From positions 22,410,486 to 22,474,485 of the forward strand of contig OZ038398.1 of assembly GCA_964036045.1 (NCBI GenBank): a stretch of DNA of 64,000 bases. The letters are read 5' to 3'. The notes beneath the pieces are model-generated. The model worked only from the letters and a program-made list of their open reading frames with translations. It was not told the origin of the DNA and searched no databases. This document shows, piece by piece, positions 44,701 to 57,700 of the stretch. Numbering within the stretch: the first letter of the stretch is position 1; every line of letters begins with the position of its first letter. Source of the DNA: Eutreptiella sp. 'Long Island Sound 2002' (taxonomy: Eukaryota > Euglenozoa > Euglenophyceae > Eutreptiales > Eutreptiaceae). Made by a program: the position numbers and the translations under genes.

Positions 44701-47700
44701 CGCCGGAACGTGTTCCGGAAGCACCGGAACATGTTCCGGAAGCACCGGAACACGTTCCGGAAGCACCGGAACATGTTCCGGAAGCGCCGGAACATGTTCC
44801 GGAAGCGCCGGAACATGTTCCGGAAGCGCCGGAACATGTTCCGGAAGGACCGGAACACGTTCCGGAAGCGCCGGAACATGTTCCGGAAGGACCGGAACAT
44901 GTTCCGGAAGCACCGGAACATGTTCCGGAAGCGCCGGAACATGTTCCGGAAGGACCGGAACATGTTCCGGAAGCGCCGGAACATGTTCCGGAAGCGCCGG
45001 AACATGTTCCGGAAGGACCGGAACATGTTCCGGAAGCACCGGAACACGTTCCGGAAGCACCGCAACACGTTCCGGAAGCACCGGAACACGTCCCGGAAGC
45101 GCCGGAACGTGTTCCGGAAGCGCCGGAACGTGTTCCGGAAGCGCCGGAACATGTTCCGGAAGCACCGGAACATGTCTGGAAGCGCCGGAATATGTTCCGG
45201 AAGCACCGGAACATGTTCCGGAAGCACCGGAACATGTCTGGAAGCGCCGGAATATGTTCCGGAAGCACCGGAACATGTTCCGGAAGCGCCGGAACATGTT
45301 CCGGAAGGACCGGAACATGTTGCGGAAGCACCGGAACATGTTCCGGTGCTTCCGGAACATGTTCCGGAAGCACCGGAATATGTTCCGGAAGCACCGGAAC
45401 ATGTTCCGGAAGCGCCAGAATATGTTCCGGAAGCACCGGAACATGTTCCGGAAGCACCGGAACATGTTCCAGAAGGACCGGAACATGTTCCGGAAGCGCC
45501 GGAACACGTTCCGGAAGCGCCGGAACATGTTCCGGAAGGACCGGAACATGTTCCGGAAGCGCCGGAACATGTTCCGGAAGGACCCGAACATGTTCCGGAA
45601 GCATCGGAACATGTTCCGGAAGCACCGGAAGATGTTCCGGAAGCGCCGGAACATGTTCCGGAAGCGCCGGAACATGTTCCGGAAGCGCCGAAACATGTTC
45701 CGGAAGCGCCGGAACATGTTCCGTAAGGACCGGCACATGTTCCGGAAGCGCCGGCACATGTTCCGGAAGCGCCGGCACATGTTCCGGAAGCGCCGGAACA
45801 TGTTCCGGAAGCGCCGGATCATGTTCCGGAAGCGCCGGAACATGTTCCGGAAGCACCGGAACATGTTCCGGAAGCACCAGAACATGTCTGGAAGCGCCGG
45901 AATATGTTCCGGAAGCACCGGAACATGTTCCGGAAGCGCCGGAACATGTTCCGGAAGGACCGGAACATGTTGCGGAAGCACCGGAACATGTTCCGGAAGC
46001 GCCAGAATATGTTCCGGAAGCACCGGAACATGTTCCGGAAGCACCGGAACATGTTCCGGAAGCACCCGAACATGTTCCGGAAGCACCGGAACATGTTCCG
46101 GAAGCGCCGGAACATGTTCCGGAAGGACCGGCACATGTTCCGGAAGCGCCGGCACATGTTCCGGAAGTGCCGGCACATGTTCCGGAAGCGCCGGAACATG
46201 TTCCGGAAGCACCGGAACATGTTCCGGAAGCGCCGGAACATGTTCCGGAAGGACCGGAACATGTTCCGGAAGCGCTGGAACATGTTCCGGAAGCGCCGAA
46301 ATATGTTCCGGAAGCGCCGGAACATGTTCCGGAAGGACCAGAACATGTTCCGGAAGCACCGGAACATGTTCCGGAAGCACCGGAACATGTTCCGGAAGGA
46401 CCGGAACACGTTCCGGAAGCGCCGGAACACGTTCCGGGAGCGCCGGAACATGTTCCGGAAGGACCGGAACATGTTCCGGAAGGACCGGAACATGTTCCCG
46501 AAGCGCCGGAACATGTTCCGGAAGCGCCGGAACATGTTCCGGAACGAGCGCCGGAACATGTTCCGGAACGAGCGCCGGAACATGTTCCGGAAGCACCGGA
46601 ACACGTTCGGGAAGCACCGGAACATATTCCGGAAGCGCCGGAACATGTTCCGTAAGCGCCGGAACATGTTCCGGAAGGACCGGAACACGTTCCGGAAGCG
46701 CCGGAACATGTTCCGGAAGGACCGGAACATGTTCCGGAAGCACCGGAACATGTTCCGGAAGCGCCGGAACATGTTCCGGAAGCGCCGGAACATGTTCTGG
46801 AAGGACCGGAACATGTTCCGGAAGCGCCGGAACACGTTCCGGAAGCACCGGAACACGTTCCGGAAGCACCGGAACTTGTTCCGGAAGCACCGGAACATGT
46901 TCCAGAAGCGCCGGAACATGTTCCGGAGAGACCGGAACATGTTCCGGAAGCGCCGGAACATGTTCCGGAAGCACCGGAACATGTTCCGGAGGCACCGGAA
47001 CATGTTCCGGAAGCACCGGAACATGTTCTGGAGGCACCGGAACATGTTCCGGAGGCACCGGAACATGTTCCGGCAGGACCGGAACATGTTCCGGAAGGAC
47101 CGAAACATGTTCCGGAAGCGCCGGAATATGTTCCGGAAGCACCGGAACATGTTCCGGAAGCACCGGAACATGTTCCGGAAGCGCCGGAATATGTTCCGGA
47201 AGCACCGCAACATGTTCCGGAAGCGCCGGAACATGTTCCGGAAGGACCGGAACATGTTCCGGAAGCACCGGAACATGTTCCGGAAGCGCCGGAACATGTT
47301 CCGGAAGCACCGGAACATGTTCCGGAAGCGCCGGAACATGGTCCGGAAGGACCGGCACATGTTCCGGAAGCGCCGGCACATGTTCCGGAAGCGCCGGCAC
47401 ATGTTCCGGAAGCGCCGGAACATGTTCCGGAAGCGCCGGAACATGTTCCGGAAGCGCCGGAACATGTTCCGGAAGGACCGGAACATGTTCCAGAAGGACC
47501 GGAACATGTTCCGGAAGCGCCGGAACATGTTCCGGAAGCGCCGGAACATGTTCCGGAAGCGCCGGGACATGTTCCGGAAGCACCCGAACATGTTCCGGAA
47601 GGACCGGAACATGTTCCGGAAGGACCGGAACATGTTCCGGAAGCACCGGAACATGTTCCGGAAGCACCAGAACATGTTCCGGAAGCGCCGGAACACGTTC

Positions 47701-48285
47701 CGGGAGCGCCGGAACATGTTCCGGAAGGACCGGAACATGTTCCGAAAGGACCGGAACATGTTCCGGAAGCGCCAGAACATGTTCCGGAACGAGCGCCGGA
47801 ACATGTTCCGGAACGAGCGCCGGAACATGTTCCGGAAGCACCGGAACATGTTCCGGAAGCACCGGAACACGTTCCGGAAGGACCGGAACATGTTCCGGAA
47901 GCGCCGGAACATGTTCCGGAAGCGCCGGAACATGTTCCGGAAGGACCGGAACATGTTCCGGAAGCACCGGAACATGTTCCGGAAGCACCGGAACACGTTC
48001 CGGAAGCACCGCAACACGTTCCGGAAGCACCGGAACACGTCCCGGCAGCGCCGGAACGTGTTCCGGAAGCGCCGGAACGTGTTCCGGAAGCGCCGGAACA
48101 TGTTCCGGAAGGACCGGAACATGTTCCGGAAGCGCCGGAACATGTTCCGGAAGGACCGGAACATGTTCCGGAAGCGCCGGAACATGTTCCGGAGGGATCG
48201 GAACATGTTCCGGAAGGACCGGAACATGTTCCGGAAGCACCGGAACATGTTCCGGAAGCACCGGAACATGTTCCGGAAGCGCTGG

Positions 48286-48425
48286 AACATGCTCCGGAAG
48301 CACCGGAACATGCTCCGGAAGCACCGGAACATGCTCCGGAAGCACCGGAACATGCTCCGGAAGCACCGGAACATGCTCCGGAAGCACCGGAACATGCTCC
48401 GGAAGCACCGGAACATGTTCCGGAA
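48286..48425. repeat. Locally homogenised run of six mutant units (ACATGCTCC) plus a shortened unit
   Basis: Six consecutive 21-bp units all carry T-to-C in the right palindrome arm (ACATGCTCC) and all have the AAGCA spacer. A normal unit and a copy lacking most of a palindrome (GGAACCGGAAGCACC) follow. This is a recent local expansion of one mutant unit. Confidence 0.85.
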
Positions 48426-48799
48426 GCACCGGAACCGGAAGCACCGGAACATGTTCCGGAAGCGCCGGAACATGTTCCGGAAGGACCGGAACATGTTCCG
48501 GAAGCACCGGAACATGTTCCGGAAGCACCGGAACACGTTCCGGAAGCACCGGAACACGTTCCGGAAGCACCGCAACACGTTCCGGAAGCGCCGGAAGATG
48601 TTCCGGAAGCGCCGGTCGTGTTCCGGAAGCACCAGAACATGTTCCGGAATGACCAGAACATGTTCCGGAAGCGCCGGAACATGTTCCGGAAGGACCGGAA
48701 CATGTTCCGGAAGCACCGGAACATGTTCCGGAACCGCCGGAACATGTTCCAGAAGGACTGGAACATGTTCCGGAAGCGCCGGAACATGTTCCGGAAGCG

Positions 48800-51700
48800 C
48801 CGGAAGACCGAAACATATTCCGGAAGCCCCGGAACATGTTCCGGAAGGACCGGAACATGTTCCGGAAGCGCAGGAACATGTTCCGGAAGCGCCGGAACAT
48901 GTTCCGGAAGCGCCGGAACATGTTCCGGAAGGACCCGAACATGTTCGGGAAGGACCGGAACATGTTCCGGAAGCATCGGAACATGTTCCGGAAGCGCCGG
49001 AACATGTTCCGGAAGCACCGGAACATGTTCCGGAAGCACCGGAACATGTTCCGGAAGCACCGGAACACGTTCCGGAAGGACCGGAACATGTTCCGGGAGC
49101 ACCGGAACATGTTCCGGAAGCGCCGGAACATGTTCCGGAAGCGCCGGAAGATGTTCCGGAAGGACCGGAACATGTTCCGGAAGCGCCGGAAGACCGGAAC
49201 ATGTTCCGGAAGCGCCGGAACATGTTCCGGATGGACCGGAACATGTTCCGGAAGGACCGGAACATGTTCCGGAAGCGCCGGAACATGTTCCGGAAGGACC
49301 CGGACATGTTCCGGAAGGACCGGAACATGTTCCGGAAGCATCGGAACATGTTCCGGAAGCGCCGAACATGTTCCGGAAGCGCCGGAACACGTTCCGGAAG
49401 GACCAGAACATGTTCCGGAAGCGCCGGAACATGTTCCGGAAGGACCGGAACATGTTCCGGAAGCGCCGGAACATGTTCCAGAAGGACCGGAACATGTTCC
49501 GGAAGCACCGGAACATGTTCCGGAATCGCCCGAATACGTTCCGGAAGCACCGGAACACGTTCCGGAAGCACCGGAACACGTTCCGGAAGCGCCGGAACAT
49601 GTTCTGGAAGCGCCGGAACATGTTCCGGAAGCGCCGGAACATGTTCCGGAAGGACCGGAACATGTTCCGGAAGCACCGGAACACGTTCCGGAAGCACCGA
49701 AACACGTTCCGGAAGCACCGGAACACGTCCCGGAAGCGCCGGAACGTGTTCCGGAAGCGCCGGAACGTGTTCCGGAAGCGCCGGAACATGTTCCGGAAGG
49801 ACCCGAACATGTTCCGGAAGCATCGGAACATGTTCCGGAAGCGCCGGAACATGTTCCGGAAGGACCGGAACATGTTCCGGAAGCACCGAACATGTTCCGG
49901 AAGCACCGGAACATGTTCCGGAAGCGCTGGAACATGTTCCGGAAGCGCGGGAACATGCTCCGGAAGCACCCGAACATGCTCCGGAAGCACCGGAACATGT
50001 TCCGGAAGCACCGGAACATGTTCCGGAAGCACCGGAACATGTTCCGGAAGCGCCGGAACATGTTCCGGAAGGACCGGCACATGTTCCGGAAGCACCGGAA
50101 CACGTTCCGGAAGCACCGCAACACGTTCCGGAAGCGCCGGAACATGTTCCGGAAGCGCCGGAACATGTTCCGGAAGCGCCGGAACGTGTTCCGGAAGCAC
50201 CGGAACATGTTCCGGAAGGACCGGAACATGTTCCGGAAGCGCCGGAACATGTTGCGGAAGGACCGGATCATGTTCCGGAAGCACCGGAACATGTTCCGGA
50301 ACCGCCGGAACATGTTCCAGAAGGACCGGAACATGGAACATGTTCCAGAAGGACCGGAACATGTTCCGGAAGCGCCGGAACATGTTCCGGAAGCGCCGGA
50401 AGACCGAAACATGTTCCGGAAGCCCCGGAACATGTTCCGGAAGGACCGGAACATGTTCCGGAAGCGCCGGAACATGTTCCGGAAGCGCCGGAACATGTTC
50501 CGGAAGCGCCGGAACATGTTCCGGAAGGACCCGAACATGTTCCGGAAGGACCCGAACATGTTCCGGAAGCATCGGAACATGTTCCGGAAGCGCCGGAACA
50601 TGTTCCGGAAGCACCGGAACATGTTCCGGAAGCACCGGAACACGTTCCGGGAGCACCGGAACACGTTCCGGAAGCGCCGGAACATGTTCCGGAAGCGCCG
50701 GAACATGTTCCGGAAGCACCGGAACATGTTCCGGAAGGACCGGAACATGTTCCGGAAGGACCGGAACATGTTCCGGGAGCGCCGGAACACGTTCCGGAAG
50801 CGCCGGAACATGTTCCGGAAGGACCGGAACATGTTCCGGGAGCGCCGGAACATGTTCCGGAAGGACCGGAACATGTTCGAGAAGCGCCGGAACATGTTCC
50901 GGATGGACCGGAACATGTTCCGGAAGCGCCGGACCATGTTCCGGAAGCGCCGGAACATGTTCTGGAAGCGCCGGAACATGTTCCGGAAGGACCGGAACAT
51001 GTTCCGGAAGCGCCGGAACATGTTCCGGAAGGACCCGTACATGTTCCGGAAGGACCGGAAGATGTTACGGAAGGATCGGAACATGTTCCGGAAGCGCCGA
51101 ACGTGTTCCGGAAGCGCCGGAACACGTTCCGGAAGCACCGGAACATGTTCCGGAAGCGCCGGAACACGTTCCGGAAGCGCCGGAACATGTTCCGGAAGAG
51201 CCGGAACATGTTCCGGAAGCGCCGGAACATGTTCAGGAAGCACCGGAACATGTCCCGGAAGCACCGGAACACGTTCCGGAAGCACCGGAACACGTTCCAG
51301 AAGCACCGGAACGCGTTCCGGAAGCGCCGGAACATGTTCCGGAAGCACCGGAACATGTTCCGGAAGCACCGGAACATGTTCCGGAAGGACCGGAACATGT
51401 TCCGGAAGGACCGGAACACGTTCCGGAAGGACCGGAACACGTTCCGGAAGCGCCGGCACACGTTCCGGAAGGACCAGAACATGTTCCGGAAGCGCCGGAA
51501 CATGTTCCGGAAGCGCCGGAACATGTTCCGGAAGAACCGGAACATGTTCCGGAAGCAGCGGAACATGTTCCGGAATCGCCCGAATACGTTCCGGAAGCAC
51601 CGGAACACGTTCCGGAAGCACCGGAACACGTTCCGGAAGCGCCGGAACGTGTTCTGGAAGCGCCGGAACATGTTCCGGAAGCACCGGAACATGTTCCGGA

Positions 51701-54700
51701 ATCGCCGGAATACGTTCCGGAAGCACCAGAACACGTTCCGGAAGCGCCGGAACATGTTCCGGAAGCGCCGGAACATGTTCCGGAAGGACCGGAACATGTT
51801 CCGGAAGCGCCGGAACATGTTCCGGAAGGACCGGAACATGTTCCGGAAGGACCGGAACATGTTCCGGAAGCGCCGGAACATGTTCCGGAAGCACCGGAAC
51901 ATGTTCAGGAAGCACCGGAACATGTTCCGGAAGCACCGGAACACGTTCCGGAAGCACCGGAACACGTTCCGGAAGCACCGGAACACGTTCCGGAAGCGCC
52001 GGAACATGTTCCGGAAGGACCGGAACATGTTCCGGAAGCGCCGGAACATGTTCCGGAAGCGCCGGAACATGTTCCGGAAGCACCGGAACATGTTCAGGAA
52101 GCACCGGAACACGTTCCGGAAGCACCGGAACACGTTCCGAAGCACCGGAACACGTTCCGGAAGCACCGGAACGCGTTCCGGAAGCGCCGGAACATGTTCC
52201 GGAAGCACCGGAACATGTTCCGGAAGGACCGGAACACATTCCGGAAGGACCGGAACACGTTCCGGAAGCGCCGGAACACGTTCAGGAAGGACCAGAACAT
52301 GTTCCGGAAGCGCCAGAACATGTTCCGGAAGGACCGGAACATGTTCCGGAAGCACCGGAACATGTTCCGGAATCGCCGGAATACGTTCCGGAAGCACCGG
52401 AACACGTTCCGGAAGCGCCGGAACATGTTCCGGAAGCGCCGGAACATGTTCCGGAAGCGCCGGAACATGTTCCGGAAGCACTGGAACATGTTCCGGAAGC
52501 ACCCGGACATGTTCCGGAAGCGCCGGAACATGTTCCGGAAGCGCCGGAACATGTTCCGGAAGGACCGGAACATGTTCCGGAAGGACCGGAACACGTTCCG
52601 GAAGCGCCGGAACACATTCCGGAAGCGCCGGAACATGTTCCGGAAGGACCGGAAAATGTTCCGGAAGGACCGGAACATGTTCCGGAAGCGCCGGAACATG
52701 TTCCGGAAGGACCGGAACATGTTCCGGAAGCGCCGGAAGACCGGAACATGTTCCGGAAGGACCGGAACATGTTCCGGAAGCCCCGGAACATGTTCCGGAA
52801 GGACCGGAACATGTTCCGGAAGCGCCGGAACATGTTCCGGAAAGACCGGAACATGTTCCGGAAGCGCCGGAAGACCGGAACATGTTCCGGAAGGACTGGA
52901 ACATGTTCCGGAAGCGCCGAACATGTTCCGGAAGCGCCGGAACATGTTCCGGAAGCACCGGAACATGTTCCGGAAGCACCGGAACATGTTCCGGAAGCGC
53001 CGGAACATGTTCCGGAAGCACCGGAACATGTTCCGGAAGCGCCGCAACACGTTCCGGAAGCACCGGAACATGTTCCGGAAGCACCGCAACATGTTCCGGA
53101 AGCACCGGAACACGTTCCGGAAGCGCCGGAACGTGTTCCGGAAGCGCCGGAACATGTTCCGGAAGCGCCGGAACATGTTCCGGAAGCACCGGAACACGTT
53201 CCGGAAGGACCGGAACACGTTCCGGAAGGACCGGAACACGTTCCGGAAGCGCCGGAACACGTTCCGGAAGCACCGGAACACGTTCCGGAAGCGCCGAAAC
53301 ATGTTCCGGAAGCGCCGGAACATGTTCCGGAAGCGCCGGAACATGTTCCGGAAGCACCGGAACATGTTCCGGAAGCACCGGAACATGTTCCGGAAGCGCC
53401 GGAACATGTTCCGGAAGCGCCGGAACATGTTCCGGAAGGACCGGAACACGTTCCGGAAGCGCCGGAACATGTTCCGGAAGCGCCGGAACATGTTCCGGAA
53501 GGACCGGAACATGTTCCGGAAGCGCCGGAACATGTTCCGGAAGCACCGGAACATGTTCCGGAAGCGCCGGAAGACCGGAACATGTTCCGGAAGCACCGGA
53601 ACATGTTCCGGAATCGCCGGAATACGTTCCGGAAGCACCGGAACACGTTCCGGAAGCGCCGGAACATGTTCCGGAAGCGCCGGAACATGTTCCGGAAGCG
53701 CCGGAACATGTTCCGGAAGCACTGGAACATGTTCCGGAAGCACCCGAACATGTTCCGGAAGCGCCGGAACATGTTCCGGAAGCGCCGGAACATGTTCCGG
53801 AAGGACCGGAACATGTTCCGGAAGGACCGGAACACGTTCCGGAAGCGCCGGAACACATTCCGGAAGCGCCGGAACATGTTCCGGAAGGACCGGAACATGT
53901 TCCGGAAGGACCGGAACATGTTCCGGAAGCGCCGGAACATGTTCCGGAAGGACCGGAACATGTTCCGGAAGCGCCGGAAGACCGGAACATGTTCCGGAAG
54001 GACCGGAACATGTTCCGGAAGCCCCGGAACATGTTCCGGAAGGACCGGAACATGTTCCGGAAGCGCCGGAACATGTTCCGGAAAGACCGGAACATGTTCC
54101 GGAAGCGCCGGAAGACCGGAACATGTTCCGGAAGGACTGGAACATGTTCCGGAAGCGCCGAACATGTTCCGGAAGCGCCGGAACATGTTCCGGAAGCACC
54201 GGAACATGTTCCGGAAGCACCGGAACATGTTCCGGAAGCGCCGGAACATGTTCCGGAAGCACCGGAACATGTTCCGGAAGCGCCGGAACACGTTCCGGAA
54301 GCACCGGAACATGTTCCGGAAGCACCGCAACATGTTCCGGAAGCACCGGAACACGTTCCGGAAGCGCCGGAACATGTTCCGGAAGCGCCGGAACATGTTC
54401 CGGAAGCGCCGGAACATGTTCCGGAAGCACCGGAACACGTTCCGGAAGGACCGGAACACGTTCCGGAAGGACCGGAACACGTTCCGGAAGCGCCGGAACA
54501 CGTTCCGGAAGCACCGGAACACGTTCCGGAAGCGCCGAAACATGTTCCGGAAGCGCCGGAACATGTTCCGGAAGCGCCGGAACATGTTCCGGAAGCACCG
54601 GAACATGTTCCGGAAGCACCGGAACATGTTCCGGAAGCGCCGGAACATGTTCCGGAAGCGCCGGAACACGTTCCGGAAGGACCGGAACACGTTCCGGAAG

Positions 54701-57700
54701 CGCCGGAACATGTTCCGGAAGCGCCGGAACATGTTCCGGAAGGACCGGAACATGTTCCGGAAGCGCCGGAACATGTTCCGGAAGCACCGGAACATGTTCC
54801 GGAAGCGCCGGAAGACCGGAACATGTTCCGGAAGCCCCGGAACATGTTCCGGAAGGACCGGAACATGTTCTGGAAGCGCCGGAACATGTTCCGGAAGCGC
54901 CGGAACATGTTCCGGAAGCACCGCAACATGTTCCGGAAGCACCGGAACACGTTCCGGAAGCGCCGGAACATGTTCCGGAAGCGCCGGAACACGTTCCGGA
55001 AGCACCGGAACACGTTCCGGAAGGACCGGAACACGTTCCGGAAGCGCCGGAACACGTTCCGGAAGCACCGGAACACGTTCCGGAAGCGCCGGAACATGTT
55101 CCGGAAGCGCCGGAACATGTTCCGGAAGCGCCGGAACATGTTCCGGAAGCACCGGAACATGTTCCGGAAGCACCGGAACATGTTCCGGAAGCGCCGGAAC
55201 ATGTTCCGGAAGCGCCGGAACATGTTCCGGAAGGACCGGAACACGTTCCGGAAGCGCCGGAACATGTTCCGGAAGCGCCGGAACATGTTCCGGAAGGACC
55301 GGAACATGTTCCGGAAGCGCCGGAACATGTTCCGGAAGCACCGGAACATGTTCCGGAAGCGTCGGAAGACCGGAACATGTTCCGGAAGCACCGGAACATG
55401 TTCCGGAATCGCCGGAATACGTTCCGGAAGCACCGGAACACGTTCCGGAAGCGCCGGAACATGTTCCGGAAGCGCCGGAACATGTTCCGGAAGCGCCGGA
55501 ACATGTTCCGGAAGCACTGGAACATGTTCCGGAAGCACCCGAACATGTTCCGGAAGCGCCGGAACATGTTCCGGAAGCGCCGGAACATGTTCCGGAAGGA
55601 CCGGAACATGTTCCGGAAGGACCGGAACACGTTCCGGAAGCGCCGGAACACATTCCGGAAGCGCCGGAACATGTTCCGGAAGGACCGGAACATGTTCCGG
55701 AGGGACCGGAACATGTTCCGGAAGCGCCGGAACATGTTCCGGAAGGACCGGAACATGTTCCGGAAGCGCCGGAAGACCGGAACATGTTCCGGAAGGACCG
55801 GAACATGTTCCGGAAGCCCCGGAACATGTTCCGGAAGGACCGGAACATGTTCCGGAAGCGCCGGAACATGTTCCGGAAAGACCGGAACATGTTCCGGAAG
55901 CGCCGGAAGACCGGAACATGTTCCGGAAGGACTGGAACATGTTCCGGAAGCGCCGAACATGTTCCGGAAGCGCCGGAACATGTTCCGGAAGCACCGGAAC
56001 ATGTTCCGGAAGCACCGGAACATGTTCCGGAAGCGCCGGAACATGTTCCGGAAGCACCGGAACATGTTCCGGAAGCGCCGGAACACGTTCCGGAAGCACC
56101 GGAACATGTTCCGGAAGCACCGCAACATGTTCCGGAAGCACCGGAACACGTTCCGGAAGCGCCGGAACATGTTCCGGAAGCGCCGGAACATGTTCCGGAA
56201 GCGCCGGATCATGTTCCGGAAGCACCGGAACACGTTCCGGAAGGACCGGAACACGTTCCGGAAGGACCGGAACACGTTCCGGAAGCGCCGGAACACGTTC
56301 CGGAAGCGCCGGAACATGTTCCGGAAGCGCCGGAACATGTTCCGGAAGGACCGGAACACGTTCCGGAAGCGCCGGAACATGTTCCGGAAGCGCCGGAACA
56401 TGTTCCGGAAGGACCGGAACATGTTCCGGAAGCGCCGGAACATGTTCCGGAAGCACCGGAACATGTTCCGGAAGCGTCGGAAGACCGGAACATGTTCCGG
56501 AAGCACCGGAACATGTTCCGGAATCGCCGGAATACGTTCCGGAAGCACCGGAACACGTTCCGGAAGCGCCGGAACATGTTCCGGAAGCGCCGGAACATGT
56601 TCCGGAAGCGCCGGAACATGTTCCGGAAGCACTGGAACATGTTCCGGAAGCACCCGAACATGTTCCGGAAGCGCCGGAACATGTTCCGGAAGCGCCGGAA
56701 CATGTTCCGGAAGGACCGGAACATGTTCCGGAAGGACCGGAACACGTTCCGGAAGCGCCGGAACACATTCCGGAAGCGCCGGAACATGTTCCGGAAGGAC
56801 CGGAACATGTTCCGGAGGGACCGGAACATGTTCCGGAAGCGCCGGAACATGTTCCGGAAGGACCGGAACATGTTCCGGAAGCGCCGGAAGACCGGAACAT
56901 GTTCCGGAAGGACCGGAACATGTTCCGGAAGCCCCGGAACATGTTCCGGAAGGACCGGAACATGTTCCGGAAGCGCCGGAACATGTTCCGGAAAGACCGG
57001 AACATGTTCCGGAAGCGCCGGAAGACCGGAACATGTTCCGGAAGGACTGGAACATGTTCCGGAAGCGCCGAACATGTTCCGGAAGCGCCGGAACATGTTC
57101 CGGAAGCACCGGAACATGTTCCGGAAGCACCGGAACATGTTCCGGAAGCGCCGGAACATGTTCCGGAAGCACCGGAACATGTTCCGGAAGCGCCGGAACA
57201 CGTTCCGGAAGCACCGGAACATGTTCCGGAAGCACCGCAACATGTTCCGGAAGCACCGGAACACGTTCCGGAAGCGCCGGAACATGTTCCGGAAGCGCCG
57301 GAACATGTTCCGGAAGCGCCGGATCATGTTCCGGAAGCACCGGAACACGTTCCGGAAGGACCGGAACACGTTCCGGAAGGACCGGAACACGTTCCGGAAG
57401 CGCCGGAACACGTTCCGGAAGCACCGGAACACGTTCCGGAAGCGCCGAAACATGTTCCGGAAGCGCCGGAACATGTTCCGGAAGCGCCGGAACATGTTCC
57501 GGAAGCACCGGAACATGTTCCGGAAGCACCGGAACATGTTCCGGAAGCGCCGGAACACGTTCCGGAAGGACCGGAACACGTTCCGGAAGCGCCGGAACAT
57601 GTTCCGGAAGCGCCGGAACATGTTCCGGAAGGACCGGAACATGTTCCGGAAGCGCCGGAACATGTTCCGGAAGCACCGGAACATGTTCCGGAAGCGCCGG

